Shown in pieces: positions 1 to 10,759 of a stretch of 64,000 bases of DNA. The DNA is from Haliclona indistincta (Eukaryota; Porifera; Demospongiae; Haplosclerida; Chalinidae): contig OZ024788.1 of the NCBI GenBank assembly GCA_964017065.1, forward strand, positions 9,341,761 to 9,405,760, given 5' to 3'. Within the stretch, counting starts at the first letter, position 1. Each line of letters begins with the position of its first letter. A program made the position numbers and the translations under genes. The notes under the pieces were generated by a model that had not been told where the DNA came from, searched no databases, and saw only the letters and a list, made by a program, of their open reading frames with translations.

Positions 1-1
1 A

Positions 2-1298
2 ATACCGGCGGAACTCTGCTCACTGCGATACACGTCAGTCCCGGAGGCTGTGTCAAAAATACTCCCCTGCGGTCGAGGAGCCCTACTCGCCAAGCTGGAC
101 CTTCAAAGTGCGTATAGACACGTCCCGGTACACCCCGCGGACCAACACTTATTGGGGATCCACTGGCTAGGCTCAACCTTCGTGGATCGGGCCCTCCCCT
201 TTGGGCTATCATCAGCCCCAATTCTGTTCTCAGCAGTGGCCGACACTTTGGCCTGGGCCATGATCTGCGAGGGCATCCCCATGCAATCTCCTGCACTACC
301 TGGATGACTTCTTATTCTGGGGTCCCCCGGAGTCTCCTGACATCGCCCACCAGCTGCAACTGGCAGTCAGGTTATGTGACCGCTTGGGGCTCCCAGCGGC
401 CCCAGCAAAGGTGGAAGGACCGGCAACGACCCTCACCTTTCTGGGAATCACCATAGACACAGTCCGTATGGAACTGCGCCTGCCCCCAAGTAAACTATTG
501 AAGCTAAGGCAGCGGCTAGCATGGTTTTCCACCAGGCGCAATGCCACAGTTCGCCAGGTGCAGTCACTGGTGGGGCTCCTAAACCATGCTTCAACAGTGA
601 TCCCTCAAGGACGTATCTTCACAAGCCACCTCATTGACGTGACACGCAGGCAGACTGAAATAGTTCGCATCACAGCAGGCTGCAGGGAAGATATCGCCTG
701 GTGGGCCTTACTCGCCCCAAACTGGAACGGCATCAGTTTTATTCCAGGTCAAACCCGCCCTCCCTCAGTGACAGTCACATCGGACGCATCGGGCACCTGG
801 GGTTGTGGAGCGTACGTGGACGCCTCCCCATTGTGGTTCCAGCTGGACTGGCCCGTGGCCTGGAGTGGCGTCAACATAGCTGTGAAAGAGCTGGTGCCCA
901 TCGTGGCAAGCGCTGCCGTATGGGGCAAACAGTGGTCAGGTTGCCATGTCAGATTTCGGTCCGACAACATGGCCGTGGTCCTGGTCCTGGCTTCCAACTC
1001 AACAAAAGACTCGGACCTATCCCACCTCCTGAGCTGCCTGTTCTTTCTGGAGGCCGCATTTAACTTCGAGCACAGTGCGCGGCATGTGAAAGGTGTTGAC
1101 AATGAAGCAGCGGACGCGATCTCTAGAAACAGAGCTAACCGGTTTCGCTCTCTCCACCCCCAGGCCAGCCCCTCTCCTACCCCAATTTCCCACTCACTGC
1201 GCCAACTGCTCACGGACAGGTCCCTAACCTGGACATCTCCAAACTGGGGGATCTTGTTTGCGAATATTTTGCAGGAGGCATCGCCAAGAAGACAATGA
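2..1298 (+). pseudogene. Reverse transcriptase/RNase H of a tyrosine-recombinase retrotransposon, frameshifted and cut by the window edge
   Basis: The reading frame is open from the first bases. It shows RT motif A (LDLQSAY, about 98-118) and motif B (LPFGLSSAP, about 196-222). The frame is then lost at about 282-300, where a one-base indel precedes motif C: YLDD lies in a different frame, which is open to 1298. After the RT thumb comes an RNase H domain with TSDASGTWGCGAY, the glutamate of KELVPIV, RSDNMAVV and HVKGVDNEAADAISR, which are plausible D-E-D-D residues. The stop overlaps the start of the recombinase gene (ATGA at 1295-1298). RT followed by RNase H and then a recombinase is the layout of DIRS/Ngaro retroelements, and no DDE integrase or protease is seen here. 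The 5' part (gag-like ORF, left repeat) is outside the window. The frameshift makes this copy defective unless it is a sequencing error. Confidence 0.9.
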
Positions 1299-2188
1299 GC
1301 TCCTACTCCTCAGCCCAGCGAAGATATCTATCCTTCTGTAACTTATACCATCTCCCTCCTCTCCCTCTGTCGGAATGTTCTGTGTGCTTGTTCGCAGCTT
1401 TCTTGGCTAGCCAAGGTCTCCAACCTAGTTCTATCACTTCCTACCTAGCAGCGCTTCGCCACTTTCAAGTGTCAGCAGGCTTACCCCCACCCCAGAGGTC
1501 AGAATGGCCAAGGCTCCAATACGTGTTGAAGGGTATCTCCCGGAGCCAGGTGCCGGGAAACAAACGCAACCGGCTCCCAGTGACAAGCGACATCATGCGG
1601 AAGCTGCAAGCAGTTTGGAGCAAGTGGGTGGACAGAGAGCTCGAAGCTCGAATGCTGTGGGCTGCCTGCTGCCTCGGTTACTTCGGCTTCATGAGGTCAG
1701 GAGAATTCACCCACTCAGGCAAGGCGGAGTCAGCTCCCATTATCTCCTCGGAAGTCATGGTTGATTCCCACTGTTCCCCCTCTTTGTGCCGTATCTGGCT
1801 TCGCCGCTCCAAGACCGATCAGGCCGGAAAGGGAGTCTGCATATTTATTGGGAAGGCTCCAGCTCCTCTCTGCCCGGTGACTGCAATGGTGAACTACCTC
1901 GCACGGCGCCCTCCACCGGCCGGCCCGCTATTTGTTCTCGCCAATGGAACCCCTCTTTCCAGAGAAAGATTCGTGAAAGAGGTAAAGAGCGCACTGAAGG
2001 AGGCGGGCGTCGACGACACAGCCTACTCCGGCCACAGCTTTCGTATCGGAGCAGCAACTGCAGCAGCCCGGGCGGGAATACCGGCCTTCATGATTAAGAT
2101 GCTGGGGCGATGGGAGTCCGAGGCTTTCCAGATCTATGTCCAGACTCCAAGAGAAACGCTGGCATCAGTCTCCGAACTGTTGTGCTGA
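1295..2188 (+). CDS. Tyrosine recombinase of Ngaro/DIRS-like retrotransposon
   Basis: This intact 297-aa ORF starts inside the stop of the RT/RNase H gene. The N-terminal half is an alpha-helical SAM-like core-binding region (SSAQRRYLSFCNLY; LAALRHFQ). The C-terminal half is a phage-integrase catalytic domain: arginine in CLGYFGFMRSGEF (first R), HSFRIGAATAAA (H-x-x-R), LGRWESEAFQIY (W position and the tyrosine nucleophile). All four catalytic positions are present. In this retroelement class the enzyme integrates a circular DNA intermediate by site-specific recombination, so no target duplication is expected. There is no methyltransferase domain between RNase H and recombinase, which together with the downstream direct repeats favours Ngaro/PAT over classic DIRS1. 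The assignment to the recombinase family is secure; the subfamily is inferred. Confidence 0.92.
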   Translation: MSSYSSAQRRYLSFCNLYHLPPLPLSECSVCLFAAFLASQGLQPSSITSYLAALRHFQVSAGLPPPQRSEWPRLQYVLKGISRSQVPGNKRNRLPVTSDIMRKLQAVWSKWVDRELEARMLWAACCLGYFGFMRSGEFTHSGKAESAPIISSEVMVDSHCSPSLCRIWLRRSKTDQAGKGVCIFIGKAPAPLCPVTAMVNYLARRPPPAGPLFVLANGTPLSRERFVKEVKSALKEAGVDDTAYSGHSFRIGAATAAARAGIPAFMIKMLGRWESEAFQIYVQTPRETLASVSELLC

Positions 2189-2456
2189 CTCTGCAACTTT
2201 ATCATGGGGTTTGCTATTTGTATGAAGTTTTTTGTCAAACTGAAGGTTTTTCCTTGTTATAATGCTAATCCATATTTCTTCGCGGATCATAATAATATTA
2301 CTATTATGCGTACTCTCTAGACCCCCCGGGGTGGAGTCCTTGATGCAACAGGGAAGTACACTGCATGCCTGGGCACAATTCGTAACAGGAGGGTAACGAA
2401 ATATCTAGATCAAGAAACCTGAGCCTGAGAAAGCCGGTAGACAGAACCGTATGGGC

Positions 2457-3127
2457 TTGGGCACTTCGAGGCTCTGCCTACAGGACTCCGCCCGCCGGAA
2501 GAGGTGGGGCGGGGTAATCCCCTGGGCGGAGCCTCGGTGGGTCTGACACGCCCAGGGCACACTTCCCAACCAGCTGGGCAGTGTGCCAAGGTCTTAAGTG
2601 GAATCGGAAACCAGGAATAAAAGGACGCGAGAAGTCTCTACCAGGATCAAGTCGGTAAGTGGTTAAATGATATTTAGAGCTTGGCTTTAAATAAGGTTAA
2701 CCACAAGATTGATCCTGGCGCAGGGCCCCGGCGGCGCGCAAGCCCGCCGGGGGCTCACACATGCGCAGTAGACTAGCACGAGGCAAGTCAGTGCATTGCT
2801 GGACCTCAGAGTCAGTTGGGGATCCTTCGTGTCTCCCCTCCATCCCACCTCTGATACATTTACAGATATCCATGCTCATTGATTAACTCTCCACCGGGGC
2901 AACCCGGTGTGATAGTGTTGGGCACTTCGAGGCTCCGCCTACAGGACTCCGCCCGCCGGAAGAGGTGGGGCGGGGTAATCCCCTGGGCGGAGCCTCGGTG
3001 GGTCTGACACGCCCAGGGCACACTTCCCAACCAGCTGGGCAGTGTGCCAAGGTCTTAAGTGGAATCGGAAACCAGGAATAAAAGGACGCGAGAAGTCTCT
3101 ACCAGGATCAAGTCGGTAAGTGGTTAA
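2457..3127 (+). repeat. Split direct repeats (B1-A2-B2) at the 3' end of the Ngaro/PAT-like element
   Basis: A block of about 210 bp at 2457-2666 is repeated almost perfectly at 2918-3127 (offset 461; one difference noticed, near 2474). Both copies run from TTGGGCACTTCGAGGCT to GTCGGTAAGTGGTTAA. The roughly 250 bp between them (2667-2917) is unique here and includes a very GC-rich hairpin near 2720-2755. Direct B1-A2-B2 repeats after the recombinase match the split direct repeat design of Ngaro/PAT elements, whose A1 copy would lie left of the window. No protein is expected here. Confidence 0.8.
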
Positions 3128-3179
3128 GAGCCATTATAATCACTTTCTAAATCATAGCAGCTGTGATAGCACGACATTA

Positions 3180-6058
3180 CAGAGGTCGAAATAACGTCCG
3201 GCCATCGGCCATTTTCCGTGCATTTCTTACTATTGGCCACCCAAATCTACGAGCTATCGGTGCTAGTGGCCGATCGTTGATTCCATAGATCTCACAAAAA
3301 ATTGATTTTCATCTTACAGTTTTAGACAAAATTTATTATTACGAAACTCCGCCCACTAAAATTAATTTTACGAAACTCCGCCTACAATAATTAGACTTCG
3401 CGTGTATTAGCAGTTTGCCAGTGCACGATCGAGATTGCAAGCTACACGCGGTCAGTAGTTTAGAGCTTGCTCTGTTAGTGCGTCTACCATGAAGAGAAGA
3501 AGAGAAGAAGCTGGTGCAGAGAAGAAGCTAGTAACCTACGATACGTACAAGAAGTGGCGGATGGAGTATGATCGTGAGTGCAGTACTATGAGCTGGCTGG
3601 ACTGTGAGACAACTACAGCAGCTAATGGCAAGAGAGTTGTCAACAAACTGAAGTGCAAGGTGTGTTCTAGGTTTAAAGATAAGATTAGTGGGAGGAAGAA
3701 CTTCAGCAACAAGTGGATAGTGGGTGCGGAGTCAATACGAACAAGCAATGTTAGAGATCACTCTCGCAATGATCAGCATGTGCATGCCATGATGCTCTTG
3801 AACAAGGAGCATAGCCAGTCCTCTGGATTAGGTCCACAATCATATGCTCCTATTGCCAAAGCATTAAACCGTTTGCCAGATGATGAGAGAGAAAGGCTAA
3901 AAAGAAAATTTGATATAGCATACTTTGTCGCTTCAGAGAATCTCTCTTACACTAAATACCCCAAAATCTGTGATCTGGAAGCTCGACATGGAGTTCAGGT
4001 TGGTAGTGCATATCGAAACGAGAATGCTGGGAAGGAATTTGTGCACTACATTGCCAAGTCCAAAAGAGAAGCTCAACTACAAAAGCTTGCTGTCGCTAAG
4101 TTTTTCTCACTGCTTCTTGACGCCTCAACAGACAAAGGGAACATTGACAATGAGTTGCTGCTAGTTGTATGGTGTGATCCCAATGGCTCTGATGAGAAAA
4201 TACACACCAGAATGGACTATTTGACGGTGAGTCGACCCCATAATGTTACTGCTAAAGGCCTTTTTGAAGTATTGGAGGGCGGTTTGGTTAGTCTTGGTAT
4301 CAGTGAGGTGTCGGTAGAGGCTTGCAAAAAGCTGGTAGGTGTAGGCACAGATGGAGCAGCCAGTAATATTGCAGCAGCAGGGTTGAAAGGTCAAGTTGAA
4401 GGGAGACTGAGTTGGGTGTTTTGGATGTGGTGTCTTGCGCATAGACTTGAACTAGCAGTGAAAGACGCACTCAATGACACACGCTTCAGCCTGATAGATG
4501 AGATGCTTCTGAAGTTATATTATGTATATGAAAAATCTCCCAAGAAATGTCGAGAGCTAGAAGACATAATCAGTGATCTGCAGCAGTACATGGCCTTTGA
4601 TGATTGTGGTGTTAGACCAGTTCGAGCATCTGGTACTAGATGGGTAGCGCATAAACTCAACGCCATGAAGAGAGTTCTTTCTAAATATGGTGCCTACACT
4701 AGCCATTTAGCTGCACTCTCTACAGACAGTTCTGTGAAGGCTGTGGATCGTGCAAAACTATCAGGCTTCTACAAGAAGTGGACAGATGCCAAGTATGTCC
4801 TAGGATGTGCTCTCTTTATTGATCTCTTGACTCCATGTGCTATCTTTTCGAAAAGCATGCAGAGTGATGAAGCAGACATTCTAGGAGCAATGACTTGCCT
4901 TCTCAAAACTCTAAAAGAGACTGAAAGGCTAAGTTCAACACCTCTCGAAAGCTGGCCAACTTATGCAGCCACACTGAGCAAATGTATCGAAGAGGAAGAA
5001 GACAAGATGGTATATCAGTGCCAAGAGCTAACACGATTTTCACAGGCAGTTGAGTATTATACCAATCACTACAGAGATTTTTGCAGTCAGATTGTTCACT
5101 GTATCAAATCTCGCCTGTCATGGTCTGATCTCGATCTTATACGCGACATCATTTTTGTGCTCAGTACACATGGTTGGGAAAAAGCTATGCTAGAAGAAGA
5201 CATGTCAGCTGTTGAACGATTGGTAGAGAGGTTTACTGTTCCCTTGCAAGGTGCTGAGGCAGATATAGATGCCATGGTCACAGAGTTTCGTGAGATGATA
5301 TCATATGCTACTCAATACATCGCTCTCTCTGTTCTTGATTATCGCTCAGTTTGGTGGAAGCTGTTTCATGCTCCAAACTCTTCAGAATGGCCAAATATCC
5401 TGATTCTTGCTGAGCTACTGTTTTCCTTGCCTGCTTCCAATGGTAAATTAGAACGAGTCTTTTCTACTCTTGGTTTGATCAAAGGCGACAGGCGAACACG
5501 ATTAACCAACGAATCGTTAGACGACTTGCTAGTACTCAGTACAGAGAAGGTACCTCTACAAATGTTTGATCCCAATCCTAGTATTGAGCTTTGGTGGTCA
5601 GAAAAGGACAGACGACCTTCCCAAACTGCTAGAAGGCAGTACAAGTCTCGACAATCAACTTCCAGAGGGACTAACACTGAAGAAATAGAGACAGAAGATG
5701 GTAGTGAGTCTGTGGATCTACTGGGTGATTGGGATGACCTCATTGGAGCAGATGATGACTAATAGTTTAACTATAGAGGATTCAATCACTCATTTAAACA
5801 TTCACAATTACAGTATATTATGGCGTTATCAATGTAGATTCCTATGACCTTTATCATTATTTACAATCAATTCACTTATCACCAATCATGTCACTTATAT
5901 CACAATCATATCACTTATCAACAATCAATCATTTTACTATCAACAACTGCTTTAATTAAAATTTTGAAAAGTGGCCGAGCATTTTCTCTACTGGCCAGTC
6001 AAAATTTGAGCTAGTCGGCCATTTGGCCACACATGTTTAAAAATTATTTCGACCTCTG
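3180..6058 (+). mobile_element. Near-complete hAT-like DNA transposon with 15-bp TIRs and apparent 5-bp target duplication
   Basis: The left end reads CAGAGGTCGAAATAA (3180-3194) and its exact reverse complement ends the element at 6044-6058. The flanking pentamer CATTA occurs on both sides (3175-3179 and 6059-6063). An 8-bp duplication, the hAT norm, does not match here. The element encloses one long transposase ORF. Subterminal GGCCA/TGGCC motifs recur at both ends (for example 3200-3212, 3232-3238, 5973-5978, 6017-6030), plausible transposase binding sites. It sits about 50 bp beyond the Ngaro-like repeat. Ends, spacing and ORF all look intact, so it may be recently active. Confidence 0.88.
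3489..5762 (+). CDS. hAT-family transposase with N-terminal BED-like zinc finger
   Basis: This is an uninterrupted 757-aa ORF. Residues 1-20 are basic (KRRREEAGAEKK). A zinc-finger-like block follows (CKVCSRFKDKISG at about 56-68, then HSRNDQHVHAM at about 91-101), as in ZMYM/C17orf113-type hAT proteins. RNase H-fold landmarks are LLDASTDKGN (first Asp region, about 208-217), VGVGTDGAASN (second Asp region) and CLAHRLELAVKDAL. The C-terminus has the hAT dimerisation signature LPASNGKLERVFSTL at about 650-664, followed by TRLTNESLDDLLVL, then an acidic tail. It catalyses cut-and-paste transposition at the element's TIRs. No host neighbour is involved. The 5-bp target duplication is unusual; the family call rests on the motifs. 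Confidence 0.9.
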   Translation: MKRRREEAGAEKKLVTYDTYKKWRMEYDRECSTMSWLDCETTTAANGKRVVNKLKCKVCSRFKDKISGRKNFSNKWIVGAESIRTSNVRDHSRNDQHVHAMMLLNKEHSQSSGLGPQSYAPIAKALNRLPDDERERLKRKFDIAYFVASENLSYTKYPKICDLEARHGVQVGSAYRNENAGKEFVHYIAKSKREAQLQKLAVAKFFSLLLDASTDKGNIDNELLLVVWCDPNGSDEKIHTRMDYLTVSRPHNVTAKGLFEVLEGGLVSLGISEVSVEACKKLVGVGTDGAASNIAAAGLKGQVEGRLSWVFWMWCLAHRLELAVKDALNDTRFSLIDEMLLKLYYVYEKSPKKCRELEDIISDLQQYMAFDDCGVRPVRASGTRWVAHKLNAMKRVLSKYGAYTSHLAALSTDSSVKAVDRAKLSGFYKKWTDAKYVLGCALFIDLLTPCAIFSKSMQSDEADILGAMTCLLKTLKETERLSSTPLESWPTYAATLSKCIEEEEDKMVYQCQELTRFSQAVEYYTNHYRDFCSQIVHCIKSRLSWSDLDLIRDIIFVLSTHGWEKAMLEEDMSAVERLVERFTVPLQGAEADIDAMVTEFREMISYATQYIALSVLDYRSVWWKLFHAPNSSEWPNILILAELLFSLPASNGKLERVFSTLGLIKGDRRTRLTNESLDDLLVLSTEKVPLQMFDPNPSIELWWSEKDRRPSQTARRQYKSRQSTSRGTNTEEIETEDGSESVDLLGDWDDLIGADDD

Positions 6059-7192
6059 CATTATTCATGTGCTAATACTGTTATTCATCACATACCAGAC
6101 AAATTATTCCGACAAATCACTAAAGCAGTCATCAGAGAAGCCCGGGAGGCTAGCTGCAGTTGCTCTATCGAAGCTATCTTGAGCTAGAGCGTTGAACGTG
6201 GAGGCAACTCGTCCTTCTTTGTGCAGCAGTGTACGCGCGCGTCAAATAATTGCCATAGCAACGCAATTATTAGCTCCGTATCACGTATTATGGCTGAATT
6301 CAGTTACCTACAAACAAACGCTCGTAACTTTGCAACCATAGCGCTCAGAAGATTGGCGCTAGTACCAAACTGTAGCTAAAGGATAGCGCTTTATAGCTAG
6401 CGCAAAAAACCGAGATTGCGTCGACGATCATTTTCTACCTAAAGTCGCTTGTAACTCAAAACGAATATCTGCGCGATATTCCCGGTTTTCCAAAATCGGG
6501 TCACAATTAGAGAAAGAGACGTCGTGTTTTCCATGTAAACCTTCTGAAGAAGTGGAACTCCTAATTATAGCCACTGCCTGCTTAGCTGAGAAACTAGATG
6601 GAATTATGAATGATGTCAAAAAGTGAAGAGACATTGTCTTGGACGTGGAGGACCCAAAGGACAATAAAAGCACCAAAGCGGTGCTGATGCCTCGGTAAAA
6701 TTGCACTGCAATGTGTTATACACTGGACATGCTTTGACAGCACAAAGCTACTACAGTTAATTATTTTACAATATGCTGCAACAAGACTACTGCACTCAAT
6801 GCTGTGACAATACTGCTACAATACAGCACTGTTTGCAGAATAAGCTAGTGGGTTACAACTATGTAATCAGAAGCCTAGCAATGGTAACCACATGGAATTC
6901 AGCTGGGGCATGCCTATAATCACCCACACAGCACAAGAGTGCTAGTTGCTAGCTTGCTGGAGCTGTCTCTGTTTGATGTTCACATGATTGGTTTCTCCGC
7001 ACTCGCTGTGCTACCTTGAGTACAGAATTGTCCTACAAGCTGCTAAGAAGACAGCTGCAAAGTCCAGCATTGCTGAGAGAGTCCAGCAACGCCATTCAAG
7101 GTAACGAAGCTTTGAAACCAAAACTCATTCCGAGGCAATACCAAGTTGAACATGTAGTGCAAGTATCAGTGCTTAGTTTTCAGCCGACGTGG
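5763..7192. other. Non-coding: hAT right flank, then degenerate repeat sequence
   Basis: 5763-6058 is the non-coding 3' part of the hAT-like element. At about 6470-6515 lies a lone right-end-like motif (GCGCGATATTCCCGG ... GGGTCACA) resembling the termini of the elements at 31206-34640 and 45373-46037; no matching left end was found. From about 6650 to 7190 the sequence resembles the repeat family at 10760-11470 (GATGCCTCGGTA near 6689; TGCTTAGTTTTCAGC near 7169). No gene is supported. Confidence 0.5.
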
Positions 7193-7355
7193 AGTTATCT
7201 AGGGACAGACGGATCCTTTTTCGATATCAGCTTTATAGTTGCCGAGTTATGTTCACGCACACACTCGAAACTTTTTCAAGCTTTTCGATTGTGTGCGTAA
7301 CATAACTCGGCAACTAAAGCTGATATCGAAAAAGGATCCGTCTGTCCCTATAACT
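7193..7355. repeat. Inverted repeat with arms of about 70 bp and short loop
   Basis: The left arm 7193-7268 and right arm 7284-7355 are near-perfect reverse complements (GGGACAGACGGATCC on the left, GGATCCGTCTGTCCC on the right), separated by about 15 nt, with a few small indels. Transcribed, it would form a long hairpin. No ORF spans it meaningfully. Confidence 0.85.
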
Positions 7356-8678
7356 AAGCTGTCTAGCTGCATGTCAAGTCCAGTCGTGCTACAGAGTGCC
7401 CACAAATGAGACTTTTGATTTCTTAGCCGACGAAGCTGCTCGTTGCTTCGTGCACTTCGTAACGCACTATGGTAATGTGTCTAGCCATCGTTTTTGCAAA
7501 CGACAAAGTGCAGTCTTTGCTCTAACTGGATATGCAATGCTTTGTTCAGCTAAACCAACACACATGATGCTACGAGCGTTTCTTTTTCAGGCAACCATTT
7601 CTGCTTGCTCATGAGTGGGCGTGGTGTATCCCGCAACCTTAATAAGATTCTCATAAGCAGTGCATGTGACTGTTTTTTCTCCTCACAGATCTGTCGCCTG
7701 TTTGTATTGTCCTATCTTATTGTACTGCTTATGTTTTAAACTATTCAATCGCACTTGGCTATTTACCGCATAGATAGAATAATACTACCATGTATTCAAG
7801 AGCAAAATAAATTATGTTCAGAGAGTTCAGTCGTACAGTCGCCTCTGAATGTCTCCTTGCAACGAAAAAGGAAAATTGACATTGCTACTCAATGATCATA
7901 GGTAATTTACTTGTGTCCAGACAACGGCTTACACTTGGTTTAAAAACAAAGGTGTGGTCAACAATGTATACAGCCAGCTAGTGAGTCAGCAGCTTGGTGC
8001 TCTGTCTGAAGCACAAGCCAACACAACCGCTTTATGCACACCAAGAGTAAACATGCAGTATATGTGCTGTTTATAATTCTACTAGGCTGTCTGTAAGCTC
8101 GAATTGCTCGCAAAAGACATCCATGCTAGCTATCATTCGGTGGTACAAAAGTATGCAATAAGCTCCAGGTAGCTGGTGTCGCTTTGTAATAATGCCATCT
8201 GTATTGGTTCACAGTTGGGCACAACTCTCCATCGCTCCAGCGTCCTGCTGCGATAGCACAATATTGGCAGAGACGTCGGGACGATCTCGACCGGCACCAC
8301 TCGGCAGCGACTTCTGCGAGTGACTTCTAGAATTTATATCTTCGTCAGTAAAGGGCTTCTTATGAGCTCCTAGAGAGACGCCATAGACACTAATAGCCAT
8401 TGCATAAATTTGAATTTTAAACACACGAAAGCAGCTATTGATGCTACTTACATGTACAAGAAGATCACCCAAATGTACCCCCATTTTGAAACGCCTTCCC
8501 ATATCTCAGTCCAAAATTCGACCATACCATCCGATACCTAAAAACGCACTCTATCAAACTTGAGCCAGGCAAATACAAAAACTATAAAGCTTTCCAAGCG
8601 ACAGTTGTTCAAAATTTGAAAAAAACCATGTTCTTGACCCCGCCAATACAATGGGACGTATTCATTTATCAAAATTTA
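7356..8678. other. No recognisable gene
   Basis: Only short, unconvincing ORFs occur. Composition is AT-rich and I see no domain, tRNA or clear terminal repeat in this stretch. Confidence 0.4.
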
Positions 8679-9417
8679 ATCGTATAAATAAAATATCGGT
8701 ACGGTGGACATGGGCGTTATTTAGAATAATTTCCCAATCGTTGTGTATAAAAATTCTGCGTTCTTCTCCTCGCTCTGAGATAGAGAATTACTTGTCCTAC
8801 AACCACCTTACCTTGGGAAATAGATAAGTCCTTTAGTAGCTTGCTGAGGATAAAAAATCTTTCACGTAGACCCAAGGATTCTTGTGTCTGCAGCGACGAC
8901 CAATTCCGTGCCTGAAATCACTGCTCCAATTCTCAAACAGAAGAATATACACTGCAAAGGTTAGCTAACAATGTTACTGTAGCTACTAGATGCAAGAAAT
9001 CAACTCAAACTGTTCAACAGAAGCAGAAGATCGGTAGTCAGTCGTGGCCTGAACTCGACAATTTATCTCGAACGTGTTAAGTTTGTACTGACTTCTTGCA
9101 TCTAGTAGCTACAGTAACATTGTTAGCTAACCTTTGCAGTGTATATTATTCTGTTTGACAATTGGAGCAGTGATTACAGGCACGGAATTGGTCGTCACTG
9201 CAGACACAAGAATCCTTGGGTCTACGTACGTGAAAGATTTTTCATCCTCAGCAAGCCACTAAAGGACTTATCTATTTCCCAAGGTAAGGCGGTTGTAGAA
9301 CAAGTAATTCCCTATCTCAGAGCAAAGAGAAGAACGCAGAATTTCTACACAGAACGATTTGGAAGTGATTCTAAATAATGCCCATGTCCACTGTACCGAT
9401 ATTTTTATTTATACGAT
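8679..9417. mobile_element. Foldback-like element: about 320-bp inverted arms with about 95-bp spacer
   Basis: The left arm (about 8679-8998) and right arm (about 9093-9417) match as reverse complements along their length: CGTATAAATA/TATTTATACG at the outer ends and CTAGATGCAAGAA/TTCTTGCATCTAG at the inner ends. Arms differ by scattered substitutions and small indels. The right arm on the plus strand holds an 80-codon ORF (9139-9378) and a possible splice donor (CAAGGTAAGG near 9280). The left arm carries its decayed mirror, so the arms once included coding sequence or a leader. No family is recognised. Confidence 0.8.
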
Positions 9418-10750
9418 CTGATAATTGCATACGTGCCATTGCAATTGAGCGACGGTCACTACTTTGAACCACGTTTTGGAAGTTTTCTGCTGCTTTTCTA
9501 CAACACTTTTTAGGCTAATCAGTAGTTAATAAGCTGATCGACTTTCACTCTCTGGTATAGGCAAAATATTAATTTATGTTGTCGTCCGCCAGGATGCCTG
9601 CTAGAAGTTCATCTCCCAATAGAACTAATACATTAACTAAGGAAGTATACGGACACAAGTTGAATTAGTATACGGACATGTTAACAGGATGTCGTTATTA
9701 GCTGGCAATGTTGTCGCTACAGCAGTCTCTGAAGACGAGCTCTCAATGGTGTCGATTCATTTTGACGTCTCATTGCCAGAAATGTAATACGTTTTGGGAC
9801 ACATACAATTTATGGACGAAAATGGAACACAAGTCAGGAAGATGGTTACTATGGCGCTTGGAGAAACAATGGAACTTTAAAATTGCTCAATGGTGATAGT
9901 CTGCCATCACAGGTAAGCATTCAACAACATGTTTCCATGTAAAAGTCAAATACAAGATCGTTAAGCCATGTTCAACGAAAAAACAAGCCACAGAACACAC
10001 CTTTCAGTCAGAAACAACCATCTTGCAGAGCCAGGAGACTTAAAGAGTCAGCTAACAGCCGATTGCAAGATCAATGAAGCATCACAGCCACTTTTTTGGA
10101 TAAACCGTATTATATGTAATTTTCATCCATTTTCAGGCTAAAAATGAAAAAGTTATCTGCCAGAATAAATAATACACCAGGCGAAGCTATTCATAGCCTA
10201 GTACAAGAATTCCTTTCTAACTAGGAAAATATTTTACGGTCTATTTAGAAAAAGGTTTAGAAATTTTAAAATCCTCCATTTTGTTGATGATTTTGTATTA
10301 CGCCATTGGGAGAAGGAACAAAGGAATGGCTACCAGATTTGGAACAGCTAAACTGTGTGTGAGCACTTAGCAACAGTTGCCTAAGGTAGACTGTGAATCA
10401 CCGTCTAACTAAGGAATCCTGTCGTTTAATAGCTCCAGGCGCAGCATTTTCAACAGCTTCTCAATGCTCACCGCACAATTTGCCCACATTAATTTACGGA
10501 ATAATATACGGTCAATTTTTGTCCGTGTCAAATATTTCTGGCAATGACATAAACAGAAAACATACTAGATGTTATAGGGTTAAATATCTCCATATCTGAG
10601 CTTTGCTGGCAATGCTGAATGTGTAGTCAATTATGTGTGAAGCCGGATCAGTCAATCAGCAATCTCAGGAAGTGGTTTGGAAATGAATAGTGATATTAAT
10701 CAAGTCACATGAGACGTGAGAGCGCCACATGTGACCTTCAGGTTGAGTTA
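9418..10750. other. No recognisable gene
   Basis: AT-rich sequence with short ORFs only (for example 9708-9896 and 10393-10599), none with a recognisable domain. Nothing further is supported. Confidence 0.4.
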
Positions 10751-10759
10751 CAGTTATAA

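Noticed and set aside
3172..3179. 8-bp target duplication for the hAT-like element
   Set aside because: The 8-mers CGACATTA and CATTATTC on the two sides do not match; only the adjacent CATTA pentamer does.
6470..6515. Complete TGTGACC-type MITE
   Set aside because: Only a right-end-like motif is visible; no left partner was found, so it is recorded only as a solitary motif.
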